Positions 56,103 to 64,000 of a DNA stretch of 64,000 bases are shown here, piece by piece. The first letter of the stretch is position 1. Each line of letters starts with the position of its first letter. The stretch comes from Shimia haliotis (GTDB lineage Bacteria; Pseudomonadota; Alphaproteobacteria; Rhodobacterales; Rhodobacteraceae). The position numbers and the translations under genes were made by a program. The stretch covers positions 62,001-126,000 of the forward strand of contig NZ_FOSZ01000007.1 in assembly GCF_900114415.1 (NCBI RefSeq). Reading direction: 5' to 3'. The notes below the pieces were generated by a model. It saw only the letters and a program-made list of their open reading frames with translations. It was not told the DNA's origin and searched no databases.

Positions 56103-57017
56103 TCATGGCATCGCCGCACCGCGCGCGGCCACCAGAATGTCATACCAATCCTGACGACTGAGTTGCACGTCATAGGCACGCGCGGAGTCCTTGATGCGCG
56201 CCACGTTCTGCGTACCAATCAAAGCAAACACATTTGCCGGATGCGTCAGCACCCAGGCCAGCGCCACATGATCCACGCCCACGCCTTCACGCGTCGCAAT
56301 GCTCTCCAGCACCGCCAGAACCCGCGCCTCCTGCGTGCCTGCCTCGGGCTTATGCGCCGACGTCAAACGCCCGCCACCCAATGGCGACCACGCCATCACC
56401 GCCAGCTCCAGTTCCTGCGCAATATCCAACGTACCGTCTTCCAGCGGCGCAATCGCAAGCGGCGAAAACTCCGGCTGAGTCGCCACCAGAGGAAAATCCA
56501 GTTTGCTCTGCAGCGCCCGCACTTGCGTATGGGTGAAATTGCTCACCCCGGCTTCGCGGATTTTGCCGTCTTCCTGCAACGTGGTCAGCGCCAACGCCAC
56601 CTCTTCAAAGGACGCCAGAAAATCCGGTCGATGGATCAGGAAAACATCGATAGCATCGGTCTTCAGCCGCGCCAGCGATGCCTCGCAGCTCTCAATAAGA
56701 TTTGACGCGCGGCTGTCATACGGCACGGGCGGATGTATCCCCGCCTTGGTCACAAGAACCGTCTGTTCCCGCAAACTCGGCTGAGCGGCATACACCTCTC
56801 CCAACACCGCCTCTGCGGCACCGAACCCCTGCTGGCCAAACCCATAGATTGCTGCTGTGTCGAGCATATTCGCGCCAATCTCCAGCGCAGCCTCCACCTT
56901 CGCCGTCGCTTCGGAGACAGTAGATCCGGCAAACCGCCAGCACCCATAGGCCAACCGTCCGGCCTCAAAGGGGCCGATCCGTCCTGTTCTGGAAAAATGA
57001 AGCGTGTCGGCAGACAT
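56103..57017 (-). CDS. Aldo/keto reductase
   Basis: 304 residues: GRLAYGCWRF, NMLDTAAIYGFG (catalytic Asp and Tyr), VLVTKAG (Lys), IDVFLIHRPD, and GVSNFT motifs of the AKR barrel. An NADPH-dependent carbonyl reductase of unknown substrate; the sequence resembles the YdhF/oxidoreductase branch. ATG 57017 is chosen. It follows pccA, beyond a terminator-like hairpin. Confidence 0.92.
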   Translation of the reverse strand: MSADTLHFSRTGRIGPFEAGRLAYGCWRFAGSTVSEATAKVEAALEIGANMLDTAAIYGFGQQGFGAAEAVLGEVYAAQPSLREQTVLVTKAGIHPPVPYDSRASNLIESCEASLARLKTDAIDVFLIHRPDFLASFEEVALALTTLQEDGKIREAGVSNFTHTQVRALQSKLDFPLVATQPEFSPLAIAPLEDGTLDIAQELELAVMAWSPLGGGRLTSAHKPEAGTQEARVLAVLESIATREGVGVDHVALAWVLTHPANVFALIGTQNVARIKDSARAYDVQLSRQDWYDILVAARGAAMP

Positions 57018-57036
57018 GGAATGTCCCAGTCGCAGC

Positions 57037-57067
57037 AAAAAGGAGGTGCCCGGCGTTGCCGCCGGGC
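57037..57067 (-). terminator. Probable terminator after pccA
   Basis: An 8-bp perfect stem (57048-57055 with 57060-57067) has a GCAA tetraloop on the minus strand, followed by ACCTCCTTTTTG. The T tract is displaced by six bases, so termination may be partial. Confidence 0.65.
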
Positions 57068-57083
57068 TGGTTTTCTTATCGGA

Positions 57084-59132
57084 TCATTCGAATTCCATGA
57101 TCACATCGTCCACCGCGAGACTGTCACCAGCCGCTGCGTTGATCTTCGTGACCACAGTTGTCTTCTCGGCCCGCAGGATGTTTTCCATCTTCATGGCTTC
57201 CACCGTGCACAGCGCCTGACCTTCCTGAACCGTATCGCCGACTTCCACGTCGACCTTCACGATCAGGCCTGGCATTGGACACAACAGCATTTTCGATGTA
57301 TCCGGCGCGACCTTCTCGGGCATCAGCTTGGCCAGTTCCGCCTGACGCGGGCTGCGCACATGCACGTTCAAATCAGCGCCGCGCGAGCGAATACGGAAAC
57401 CGCCCGAGACTTTGCCAACCTTCAGCACCAGAGTCTCGCCACCCACTTTCAGGGTCGCCAGTTGATCACCCGGGGTCCAGTCAGAGCTCACCCGCAGCTT
57501 CTCGCCATCGGCAAACTTGATCGTAGAACCTTTCTTGTCGGCCTTCACTTTCACAGGGAACTCTTCGCCTTGAAGCGTCACAACCCACTTTTTGCCAACA
57601 CGGCGCTCATGGTTGTCCATGCGGCCAGACACACGGGTGCGACGGATTTCCGCAACTCGATACATCGCCGCCGACGCCGCCGCGATCTTGCGAAGCGCGC
57701 CTTCCGGCAAGGTGACACCCTCAAAGCCGTCGGGGTATTCTTCCTCGATAAAGGCTGTTGTCATCTCGCCCGAGATAAACTTGGGGTGGTCCATCACCGC
57801 CGCAACAAACGGCAAGTTGTGACCGATACCTTCCAGTTCAAACCCGTCCAGCGCAGTGCGCATCGCCTCGACCGCTTCATCGCGTGTCGGTGCCCAGGTG
57901 CAAAGCTTGGCAATCATCGGATCGTAATACATGCTGATCTCGCCGCCTTCATAAACGCCGGTATCGTTGCGCACTGCGAAGTCCTTGCCGGTCTTCGCGT
58001 CATCCGCCCATTTGCCATTGTCCTGCATCGGGCCCGCCGCGATTTCCGCCGGCGGGCGATAGCGCGTCAAACGGCCGATCGACGGCAGGAAGTTGCGATA
58101 GGGATCTTCCGCATAGACACGGTTCTCAATCGCCCATCCGTTGATGCCCACGTCCTCTTGTGTGATCGACAGCGGCTCACCATTGGCGACGCGGATCATC
58201 TGCTCCACAAGGTCCACACCGGTGATCAGCTCTGTCACAGGGTGTTCCACCTGAAGGCGCGTGTTCATCTCAAGGAAGTAGAAGTTTTTGTCGCCATCCA
58301 CGATGAATTCCACGGTACCCGCCGAGGCATAGCCCACGGCCTTGGCCAGCGCGACAGACTGCTCGCCCATTGCCTTGCGGGTGGCTTCATCCAAAAACGG
58401 GCTTGGCGCTTCCTCAACCACTTTCTGGTTCCGGCGTTGGATCGAACACTCCCGCTCGTTCAGATAAATGCCGTTGCCATGCGCGTCGCACAGCACCTGA
58501 ATTTCGATGTGGCGTGGCTGTGTCACGAACTTCTCGATGAAGATACGGTCATCGCCAAAGCTGTTCGCGGCTTCGTTCTTGGACGACTGGAAACCCTCGC
58601 GCGCCTCCTGATCATTCCACGCGATCCGCATGCCCTTGCCGCCGCCACCGGCGGAGGCCTTGATCATCACAGGATAGCCGATCTCGTTCGAAATCTTGAC
58701 CGCCTCGTCTGCGTCCTCAATCAGGCCCATATAGCCCGGAACCGTGGAAACTTCGGCCTCCTGCGCGATTTTCTTGGAGGTAATCTTGTCCCCCATCTTT
58801 TCGATCGCACCTACCGGCGGTCCTACGAAGGCGACGCCCTCGGCGGCCAACGCCTCCGCGAACTTCGCGTTCTCCGACAGGAAACCGTAACCCGGATGCA
58901 CCGCTTGAGCGCCCGATTTCTTGATGGCATCCATGACCTTGTCGATCACGATATAGGACTGGTTCGCGGGCGGCGGGCCGATGTGAATGGCCTCATCCGC
59001 CATCTGCACATGCAGCGCCTGCTTGTCGGCATCCGAGTAAATCGCAACCGTCTTGATACCCATTTTGCGGGCAGTCTTGATCACGCGACAAGCGATTTCG
59101 CCTCGGTTTGCTATCAGGATCTTATCGAACAT
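57084..59132 (-). CDS. pccA: Propionyl-CoA carboxylase biotin-containing alpha subunit
   Basis: 682 residues: biotin carboxylase and ATP-grasp domains ([48 protein letters not shown]), a BT linker, and a C-terminal biotinyl domain with K648 in VEAMKMEN. Carboxylates propionyl-CoA to methylmalonyl-CoA together with PccB. Assigned as propionyl rather than acetyl- or methylcrotonyl-CoA carboxylase because of pccB and the mutase in the same locus. Confidence 0.95.
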   Translation of the reverse strand: MFDKILIANRGEIACRVIKTARKMGIKTVAIYSDADKQALHVQMADEAIHIGPPPANQSYIVIDKVMDAIKKSGAQAVHPGYGFLSENAKFAEALAAEGVAFVGPPVGAIEKMGDKITSKKIAQEAEVSTVPGYMGLIEDADEAVKISNEIGYPVMIKASAGGGGKGMRIAWNDQEAREGFQSSKNEAANSFGDDRIFIEKFVTQPRHIEIQVLCDAHGNGIYLNERECSIQRRNQKVVEEAPSPFLDEATRKAMGEQSVALAKAVGYASAGTVEFIVDGDKNFYFLEMNTRLQVEHPVTELITGVDLVEQMIRVANGEPLSITQEDVGINGWAIENRVYAEDPYRNFLPSIGRLTRYRPPAEIAAGPMQDNGKWADDAKTGKDFAVRNDTGVYEGGEISMYYDPMIAKLCTWAPTRDEAVEAMRTALDGFELEGIGHNLPFVAAVMDHPKFISGEMTTAFIEEEYPDGFEGVTLPEGALRKIAAASAAMYRVAEIRRTRVSGRMDNHERRVGKKWVVTLQGEEFPVKVKADKKGSTIKFADGEKLRVSSDWTPGDQLATLKVGGETLVLKVGKVSGGFRIRSRGADLNVHVRSPRQAELAKLMPEKVAPDTSKMLLCPMPGLIVKVDVEVGDTVQEGQALCTVEAMKMENILRAEKTTVVTKINAAAGDSLAVDDVIMEFE

Positions 59133-59278
59133 CTTATCGTCCTTCTTGGTCTTGGCCTGCGGTGTGATCCACAGTCATTGGCAACAAAAAAGCCACCGCC
59201 GCGCTGCCGCGCGTCGATGGCTTGTGTTCTTCGGTTGACGGTCGGGCCGTCAGGAAATTCTTACGGGCCGCAGCCCGT

Positions 59279-59482
59279 TCAGCACCTGGTAGAGAATTCT
59301 TTACAATAGATGACGTTGGCCGCACTGCCGACAATGGCGCCAGCGGCAAGGTTGCCGCCAACCACTGCTGCTGTCGCGGTGCCCGCGCCCGCGCCGATGA
59401 GGGCCTGTTCGCCGAAAGTGTCGCCGCAGGCCGAAAGCCCCGTGAACGCCACAAGTGAGATGATGCAGGTGAGTTTCCGCAT
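59279..59482 (-). CDS. Small glycine/alanine-rich lipoprotein
   Basis: 67 residues with signal peptide and lipobox LSAC (MRKLTCIISLVAFTGLSACGD). The mature part GAGAGTATAAVVGGNLAAGAIVGSAANV is a glycine-zipper-like segment that could insert in a membrane, with two further Cys at the end. RBS GGAAGGAAC upstream. Function unknown; it lies 146 nt upstream of pccA. Confidence 0.72.
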   Translation of the reverse strand: MRKLTCIISLVAFTGLSACGDTFGEQALIGAGAGTATAAVVGGNLAAGAIVGSAANVIYCKEFSTRC

Positions 59483-59795
59483 TTGCCTGTTCCTTCCGCT
59501 CGTCCGGTCTTTGTGACCGGTTCACTATCCATTGTGCAACAGTGTTCCACCCCCGCACAAGTCATAGTACCGGCCCCGCATTCAGCGGGCAAAAAGACGG
59601 GTGATCCTGCAGGGACGCCGCAGAACCACCCGAAAGGGGAAGGGTAACGGAATACACTGTTACAGGAGCCAACCGCAGCGGGTTTCCGCTCCATGGAAGT
59701 GAGCATGGCACAGTCCGCGCGCAGCTCAATTAACAGATTTGTAACCTCTGCCGAATGAGCATTTTTCCGCCCTTTCAGGATATGTGTCGGCGAAA
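59483..59795 (-). ncRNA. Gene-free stretch with three hairpins and a terminator, candidate small RNA or attenuator
   Basis: No coding region is supported here. Read on the minus strand it contains hairpin 1 (59677-59690, 5-bp stem), hairpin 2 (59644-59663, about 7 bp) and a 13-bp terminator hairpin (59598-59632, two G-T pairs) followed by TCTTTTT (59591-59597). A weak promoter-like TTGAGC / ATGCTC pair with 17-nt spacing lies near 59705-59728. A further CCGGTC/GACCGG hairpin precedes the lipoprotein ribosome site. The RNA could be a stand-alone transcript of about 100 nt or a leader of the lipoprotein gene. Confidence 0.4.
59591..59632 (-). terminator. Intrinsic terminator in the pccA upstream region
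   Basis: Stem 59598-59610 with 59620-59632, 13 pairs including two G-T on the transcribed (minus) strand, 9-nt loop, then TCTTTTTG. It lies 164 nt past the stop of the gene ending at 59796. Confidence 0.8.
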
Positions 59796-60161
59796 TCACG
59801 CCCATTCCTCTCCGTTGCCATTGAACGCATCCGGAAAGGACACCTGCGCCACATCTACGTTGATGCGCAACAGCGCGTCATAGCTGGCCGGATCAAAAGG
59901 TTCCTCCGCAGGCACCACTTCGCGGCCAAACAGCCAACTCAGCCGCCCCGCGTCCAGATTTCCGCGCTCAAAGGGCTCTTCGCCAAACTGTTCCCACAGG
60001 GCCTGCATGAACCCCGCATCCGCACGGCGATCCGGCGGACGACGATCGCGAAACCGCTCACGCTGGGTGAGAGGCGTGGCGCCTTTGGGATTGGCGCGGC
60101 GGATTACAAACTGGAAATCGGTGCCGGGTAGTCGACCGGGGAAGCCGCGATGTTTGATCAT
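59796..60161 (-). CDS. Conserved-looking hypothetical protein of the pcc locus
   Basis: 121 residues, no signal peptide. Charged N-terminal half (KGATPLTQRERFRDRRPPDRRADAGFMQALWEQFGEEPFERG) and acidic second half. A very strong Shine-Dalgarno sequence (AAAGGAGG) precedes the ATG. No family recognised. It lies between pccB and pccA in the same direction. Confidence 0.7.
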   Translation of the reverse strand: MIKHRGFPGRLPGTDFQFVIRRANPKGATPLTQRERFRDRRPPDRRADAGFMQALWEQFGEEPFERGNLDAGRLSWLFGREVVPAEEPFDPASYDALLRINVDVAQVSFPDAFNGNGEEWA

Positions 60162-60209
60162 AGCACGCCTCCTTTCTGCAAAGGGGCGCTTGATCGCGCG
60201 GTTACTGGG

Positions 60210-60233
60210 TGGACAGGCCGCGCGGCCTGTCCA
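60210..60233. repeat. 24-bp perfect palindrome
   Basis: TGGACAGGCCGC (60210-60221) is followed directly by its exact reverse complement (60222-60233). It lies 18 nt past the stop of the small lipoprotein gene. No T tract follows; it may act as a 3' stabiliser or a factor-dependent terminator. Confidence 0.7.
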
Positions 60234-60251
60234 AATCTTGCGTAACGACTG

Positions 60252-60398
60252 TTACTTGTATTTGCCGGTGTAGGCCGGCTCGGTCGAAATGGGCTCGGGT
60301 TCAACAACCACGTACTCTTCAACCGGTGCGGTGTCTGCGCATGCTGCGACAACGGCAACAAGGCCAACGGCCAGGAATGCTTTGATGCTCTTGGACAT
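60252..60398 (-). CDS. Very small lipoprotein
   Basis: 48 residues, starting MSKSIKAFLAVGLVAVVAACADTAP: a signal peptide with lipobox VAAC, so the mature lipoprotein has only about 28 residues, acidic and Pro/Val/Glu-rich, ending YTGKYK. GGAGACAGAG precedes the ATG. Function unknown. It is transcribed in the pccB-pccA direction. Confidence 0.75.
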   Translation of the reverse strand: MSKSIKAFLAVGLVAVVAACADTAPVEEYVVVEPEPISTEPAYTGKYK

Positions 60399-60600
60399 CT
60401 CTGTCTCCACGTTTTGTTTTCATATTGAACAGGACGTTTTTGTCCTGCCTGCCTCAAGGCCGCACGAATGCGACACGCCGAGATCATAGCGGATTCAGTA
60501 GCAAAAAGATATAGATAGCAGGCACAGCTAAAGCGCTGTGGCGGCAAAGTCGCAAAATCCCGCTTATGGCTCGTTGCTGCCGCAAGATATTGTGGTGTCA

Positions 60601-61011
60601 TCAGAAACCCTCCCAAATACAGGAACCGTTTTCCACGGCAAAGGCTTCGAAAAACTGCGTCGCCAGCGTGGTGGTGACGCCAAATTCGGTCTCACGGTCT
60701 GCCATAGAGATGATCACCTGATCCACCTCTTTGCCTTCAATGGCAAGGTATGGCACCGCCACCCCGATGCAGAGATGCTCGAAGTCATCGACGATCTCGG
60801 CGAACTCCACCCCTTGCCGTATCAACGGCATCACATAGCGAAACCGCGCCACTTCGGTGTTGTCCTGTCGGGTCTCAAACAGGATTTCCTGCAAGTGGAT
60901 GTCGTTTCCGGAAGGCACGGCCGGTGTCTCCTCCAAGGCCCCGGCCGTGGTCGCGCCCCAAAGGGTCCCTCCAAACGCGACGAATGCTGTGAATGCGGCG
61001 CGGCGGATCAT
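60601..61011 (-). CDS. Exported protein of the pcc locus (DUF6497-like)
   Basis: 136 residues with signal peptide MIRRAAFTAFVAFGGTLWGATTAGA. The mature part (PSGNDIHLQEILFETRQDNTEVARFRYVMPLIRQGVEFAEIVDDFEHLCIGVAVPYLAIEG) resembles what I recall as DUF6497, found in Rhodobacteraceae; unverified. Two Cys (in HLCIG and NGSCIWEGF) may pair. Its start overlaps the upstream gene by 4 nt. Confidence 0.72.
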   Translation of the reverse strand: MIRRAAFTAFVAFGGTLWGATTAGALEETPAVPSGNDIHLQEILFETRQDNTEVARFRYVMPLIRQGVEFAEIVDDFEHLCIGVAVPYLAIEGKEVDQVIISMADRETEFGVTTTLATQFFEAFAVENGSCIWEGF

Positions 61012-61361
61012 GCGACCGCCCTCCCGCGATTTGCGTAACGCACCCAGCGGGCGCGGCACGCGGGGTTGTCCAGAACCTCCTGAATGGCGGCCTCAACGTG
61101 ACCCTTGGCAAACCGGCCCTCGACCTGACCGCCTGCGGTCACGTGCAGCCCGCCCTCTTGGCGGCGAACCTCAACTGCGGGCGCAAAGCCGCGCAATCCC
61201 TGCAACGCCCGCCACATATCCTGCCGCACCTGATGCGCCATCGCCGCCCGCGCGCCATCCGGCAATACCGTGGATGCGGACACGTCAAACCGCGCTGTTG
61301 CCAATCGGCTCAGCGTCAGTGTGTCCCCATCACGCGTGATATGCCAGCGGGCTTTGGTCAC
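61008..61361 (-). CDS. Hypothetical protein of the pcc locus (GTG start)
   Basis: 117 residues, cytosolic. Contains RHDGDTL-like beta start (MTKARWHITRDGDTLTLSRL), a helical middle and a basic C-terminus (HVEAAIQEVLDNPACRARWVRYANRGRAVA). The start codon is GTG, overlapping the cupin stop as GTGA. No family recognised. Translationally coupled at both ends. Confidence 0.75.
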   Translation of the reverse strand: MTKARWHITRDGDTLTLSRLATARFDVSASTVLPDGARAAMAHQVRQDMWRALQGLRGFAPAVEVRRQEGGLHVTAGGQVEGRFAKGHVEAAIQEVLDNPACRARWVRYANRGRAVA

Positions 61362-61759
61362 TCCGGCGCATCCTCGTCGCTTGTCTCAAACTCAGCGGGG
61401 CTGATGATCTCGATCAGCTCCAGATCATCGGAATGGCGCACCTCACGGTGCTTGATCCCCGGCGGCTGCAACACGCACGATCCCTCGCGCAGCACATGCT
61501 CGCCCTGCCCTTCATATTCAAACACCACCCAGCCTTTGGTCACATAGACCAACTGGAACTCAAGCTCATGGGAATGCCACGCCGCAGGGCTCTCCATACC
61601 CGGCACCGCTCGAATGACATGCGCGCCGAACTTGCCGGACGTGGCGTTTTGAATGCCAAGATCGCGATATTCAAAAAACGGACGCAACCCTTTGCCGACA
61701 AAGGCAGAGCTGTCGGCATGAGAAACGGTGAAAGCTTGGTTTTCCCAAAGCTGCGTCAT
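61358..61759 (-). CDS. Cupin domain protein
   Basis: 133 residues forming a single cupin: HVIRAVPGMESPAAWHSHELEFQLVYVTKGWVVFEYEGQGEHVLREGSCVLQPPGIKHREVRHSDDLELIEI, with metal-ligand His-x-His-x4-Glu in the first motif and His in PPGIKH. Could be an enzyme or a sensor. GAGGGAAC precedes ATG 61759. It follows pccB by 106 nt and is coupled to the next gene. Confidence 0.88.
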   Translation of the reverse strand: MTQLWENQAFTVSHADSSAFVGKGLRPFFEYRDLGIQNATSGKFGAHVIRAVPGMESPAAWHSHELEFQLVYVTKGWVVFEYEGQGEHVLREGSCVLQPPGIKHREVRHSDDLELIEIISPAEFETSDEDAPE

Positions 61760-61865
61760 TTGTGGTTCCCTCTCGATCCGGTGGGCCGCGGCCGTCTGGG
61801 TGGGCGCATCGCGCCCGCCATGGGGCGGGCGGGCGCGGCCCGCCGCTGACGCGACGGGCAAAGTT

Positions 61866-63398
61866 TTACAACGGAATGTTGTCGTGCTTCTTCCACGGGT
61901 TCTCGAGCTTCTTATTGCGAAGGCTCGCGAACGCACGGCTCACGCGCTTGCGTGTGCTTTGCGGCATGATCACCTCGTCGATAAAGCCCCTCTCAGCCGC
62001 CACAAACGGCGTCGCAAACCGCTCTTCATAGTCCTGCGTGTGGGCCGCGATCTTCTCGGCGTTACCAAGGTCCGCACGGTGGATGATCTCGGTTGCGCCT
62101 TTCGCGCCCATCACCGCGATCTCCGCAGTCGGCCACGCATAGTTGAAATCACCACGCAGGTGCTTAGACGCCATCACGTCATAAGCGCCACCATAGGCTT
62201 TGCGCGTGATCACTGTCACTTTCGGCACGGTTGCTTCGCCATAAGCAAACAACAGCTTCGCACCGTGCTTGATCACGCCACCATACTCCTGGCTTGTCCC
62301 AGGCAAGAAGCCAGGCACGTCCACCAATGTCAGGATCGGAATTTCAAAACAGTCGCAGAAGCGCACAAACCGCGCCGCTTTGCGCGAGCTGTCAATGTCC
62401 AGACACCCGGCCAGAACCATCGGCTGGTTCGCCACAATACCCACGGTCTGCCCTTCCAGACGGATGAAACCGATCAGGATGTTCTTGGCGTAATCTTCCT
62501 GAATTTCATAGAAATCGCCTTCGTCCGCGACCTTCGCGATCAGCTCTTTCATATCATACGGCGTGTTCGGGTTTTCCGGCACCAGCGTATCAAGGCTCGA
62601 CTCAAGCCGGCCTGGCTCGTCAAAGAACGGGCGCACAGGCGGCTTTTCGCGGTTGTTGAGCGGCAGGAAGTCCACCAGACGGCGCACTTCGGCCAAGGCC
62701 TCAACATCGTTCTCAAACGCTCCATCCGCGACCGAGGATTTCTTGGTGTGGGTCGAAGCACCACCCAGTTCTTCGGCGGTCACAACCTCATTGGTCACAG
62801 TCTTCACCACGTCGGGACCGGTCACGAACATATAGGACGTGTCTTTCACCATAAAGATGAAGTCGGTCATCGCGGGCGAATACACGGCACCACCGGCACA
62901 GGGGCCCATGATCACGGAAATCTGCGGCACCACGCCCGAGGCCATGATATTGCGTTGGAACACTTCCGCGTAGCCGGCCAGCGAGTCGACGCCTTCCTGA
63001 ATACGCGCACCACCCGAGTCGTTCAGACCGATAATCGGCGCGCCATTCTGGATCGCCATATCCTGAATTTTGCAAATTTTCTGCGCATGGGTTTCCGACA
63101 AGGATCCACCAAAAACGGTGAAGTCCTGAGAGAACACATAGACCATACGACCGTTGATCGTACCCCAGCCCGTGATCACACCGTCACCTGCAGGCTTTTG
63201 ATTTTCCATGCCAAATTCTGTGCAGCGATGGGTTTTGAACATGTCAAACTCTTCGAAACTGCCCTCATCAAGCAACAGCTCAATGCGTTCCCGCGCCGTC
63301 AGCTTGCCCTTGGCGTGCTGACTGTCGATGCGGCGCTGACCACCTCCCAGACGGGCGGTTTCACGGCGTTCTTCAAGTTGATGGAGGATATCTTTCAT
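61866..63398 (-). CDS. pccB: Propionyl-CoA carboxylase beta subunit
   Basis: 510 residues, the full carboxyltransferase: [46 protein letters not shown] at the start, [19 protein letters not shown] and [20 protein letters not shown] as acyl-CoA and biotin carboxyl pockets. Works with PccA on propionyl-CoA. ATG 63398 is chosen at the start of homology. The upstream region carries TTGCAAA-type repeats. It heads a run of small genes leading to pccA. Confidence 0.96.
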   Translation of the reverse strand: MKDILHQLEERRETARLGGGQRRIDSQHAKGKLTARERIELLLDEGSFEEFDMFKTHRCTEFGMENQKPAGDGVITGWGTINGRMVYVFSQDFTVFGGSLSETHAQKICKIQDMAIQNGAPIIGLNDSGGARIQEGVDSLAGYAEVFQRNIMASGVVPQISVIMGPCAGGAVYSPAMTDFIFMVKDTSYMFVTGPDVVKTVTNEVVTAEELGGASTHTKKSSVADGAFENDVEALAEVRRLVDFLPLNNREKPPVRPFFDEPGRLESSLDTLVPENPNTPYDMKELIAKVADEGDFYEIQEDYAKNILIGFIRLEGQTVGIVANQPMVLAGCLDIDSSRKAARFVRFCDCFEIPILTLVDVPGFLPGTSQEYGGVIKHGAKLLFAYGEATVPKVTVITRKAYGGAYDVMASKHLRGDFNYAWPTAEIAVMGAKGATEIIHRADLGNAEKIAAHTQDYEERFATPFVAAERGFIDEVIMPQSTRKRVSRAFASLRNKKLENPWKKHDNIPL

Positions 63399-63446
63399 AG
63401 CAGGACCCCTGTAATTTGAGGCTGACCATAGACCTGCATGCTGCAC

Positions 63447-63518
63447 TGCAAAAGGATTTTCCCGCAAATTTGCAAAACCGCCTCACGTCAAGCTGAGTAA
63501 ATTGCAAATTAGCAAATA
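63447..63518. promoter_or_regulatory. TTGCAAA-type repeat cluster upstream of pccB
   Basis: Related octamers recur: TGCAAAA (63447-63453), CCGCAAAT-TTGCAAAA (63462-63477, with the palindrome GCAAATTTGC at 63464-63473) and TTGCAAAT-TAGCAAAT (63502-63517). The PccR (ScfR) regulator of Rhodobacter sphaeroides is reported to use paired TTTGCAAA boxes; these are similar but the spacing differs. It lies 49-120 nt upstream of pccB. Confidence 0.55.
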
Positions 63519-63575
63519 TTTTACAGTTTAATCACCCCATGGACATTTGCCCCACGCACCCCTACCTCTTACAAT

Positions 63576-64000
63576 ATGAATGATCATTCACCGTCAAAAT
63601 TTCTGGACCGCTCCACCCCGCCCAACATCGCCACGCTGATCCTGCTGGCAGGTGTTTCGGCGCTGTGCATGAACATCTTCCTGCCCAGCCTGCCGTCGAT
63701 GACGGAATACTTCGACACGGATTACGGCGTGATGCAGTTGTCGATTGCTGTCTATTTGGCCGTGAACGCGGTGCTTCAAATTGTGGTGGGGCCAATCTCT
63801 GACAAGTTCGGACGCCGCCCGGTGATCCTGTGGGGTCTGGTAATCTTTCTCGTGGCCACCATAGGCTGTATCTACGCCCCCAATGCCGCTATTTTCCTGA
63901 CTTTCCGCATGCTTCAAGCCGCCGTGGTCGTCGCGATGGTGCTGTCACGCGCGGTGGTGCGCGATATGGTTCCCGCCGATCAGGCCGCCTCGATGATCGG
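63576..64000 (+). CDS. MFS drug-resistance exporter of the Bcr/CflA type, 3'-truncated by the window edge
   Basis: 141 residues visible of an expected 390 or so. Four membrane helices are seen, with the MFS motif A GPISDKFGRRPVILWG between helices 2 and 3 and the Bcr/CflA-like opening LLAGVSALCMNIFLPSLPSMTEYF. It exports small drugs or metabolites across the inner membrane. ATG 63576 is used; it is divergent from pccB by 177 nt. Confidence 0.9.
   Translation, partial: MNDHSPSKFLDRSTPPNIATLILLAGVSALCMNIFLPSLPSMTEYFDTDYGVMQLSIAVYLAVNAVLQIVVGPISDKFGRRPVILWGLVIFLVATIGCIYAPNAAIFLTFRMLQAAVVVAMVLSRAVVRDMVPADQAASMI

Noticed and set aside
56733..59309. 858-codon open frame on the plus strand opposite pccA
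   Set aside because: Antisense to a complete carboxylase gene; composition His/Arg-rich without domains.
59591..59700. Cobalamin, SAM or glycine riboswitch upstream of the small lipoprotein
   Set aside because: The hairpins are real but no B12 box, SAM or glycine aptamer consensus could be matched on either strand; kept only as an unnamed RNA candidate.
61728..63419. 563-codon open frame on the plus strand opposite pccB
   Set aside because: Antisense shadow of pccB with no recognisable motif.
1..64000. tRNA, rRNA, CRISPR arrays, insertion sequences, integrases or prophage genes
   Set aside because: Scanned by eye for T-loop sequences, spaced direct repeats and transposase or integrase motifs; none was seen. 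Absence by eye is not proof for tRNAs.
1..64000. Complete new defence or secretion system
   Set aside because: No cluster of nuclease, helicase, toxin or secretion components; the unknown genes are single or tied to metabolic loci.

Overview
The window is chromosomal DNA from an alphaproteobacterium, almost certainly a marine Roseobacter-group member of the Rhodobacteraceae; the genus cannot be read from this sequence. The evidence is the aa3 oxidase locus ctaC-ctaB-small ORF-ctaG-ctaE with surf1-thrC-M16 peptidase behind it, a pccB/pccA/methylmalonyl-CoA mutase locus, short-form proS, hdaA-ppk1-ppx, clpP-clpX, the aat/DUF2155/mlaD/NDUFA12 block, and dense GC-rich coding with short gaps and many 1-4 nt gene overlaps. 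I saw no rRNA, tRNA, CRISPR array, insertion sequence or prophage.

Layout. 1-4.5 kb: end of mtnP, a LysE exporter, an RHH-like protein, apt (MtnP releases adenine and Apt salvages it), an FAD-linked oxidase and a GNAT. 4.5-11.4 kb (minus strand): cytochrome aa3 oxidase assembly genes followed by surf1, thrC and an M16 peptidase, the last three with non-ATG starts. 11.6-19.8 kb (mostly plus): tldD, dprA, topA, an L,D-transpeptidase and a 3-oxoacid CoA-transferase. A perfect FNR-type site lies between ctaC and tldD. 19.8-29 kb: a frameshifted sulfatase, an acyl-CoA synthetase facing a PAS-LuxR regulator, accB-accC-aat, and convergent DUF2155-mlaD-NDUFA12, a DMT transporter and ridA. 29-36.7 kb: clpX/clpP, a Tag-like glycosylase, three tandem lipoprotein-type c cytochromes with an FNR-like site upstream, a thioesterase, a GST-family reductase and lolD-lolC/E. 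36.7-42.2 kb: small membrane and secreted proteins, a MerR regulator with a divergent target, proS, and an AT-richer OafA-type acyltransferase ending at a 19-bp perfect hairpin. 42.3-52.2 kb: AI-2E transporter, hdaA, ppk1, ppx, unknown secreted proteins, an EEP nuclease, a TerB-J protein, a GNAT and a VOC protein. 52.4-63.4 kb (mostly minus): the propionyl-CoA to succinyl-CoA module (pccB, pccA, methylmalonyl-CoA mutase) with conserved-looking small genes embedded. The window ends inside a Bcr/CflA-type MFS exporter.

Most genes are core metabolism. The most interesting unexplained signals are non-coding: a four-copy intergenic element whose hairpin sequences differ but whose architecture is kept, a three-hairpin terminator-ended RNA candidate at about 59.6-59.7 kb, and regulatory dyads (FNR-type, MerR-type, TTGCAAA-type). 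The most interesting protein-level signals are the FNR-linked triple cytochrome operon and the unknown genes tied to propionate metabolism. I did not find a clearly new multi-gene system.
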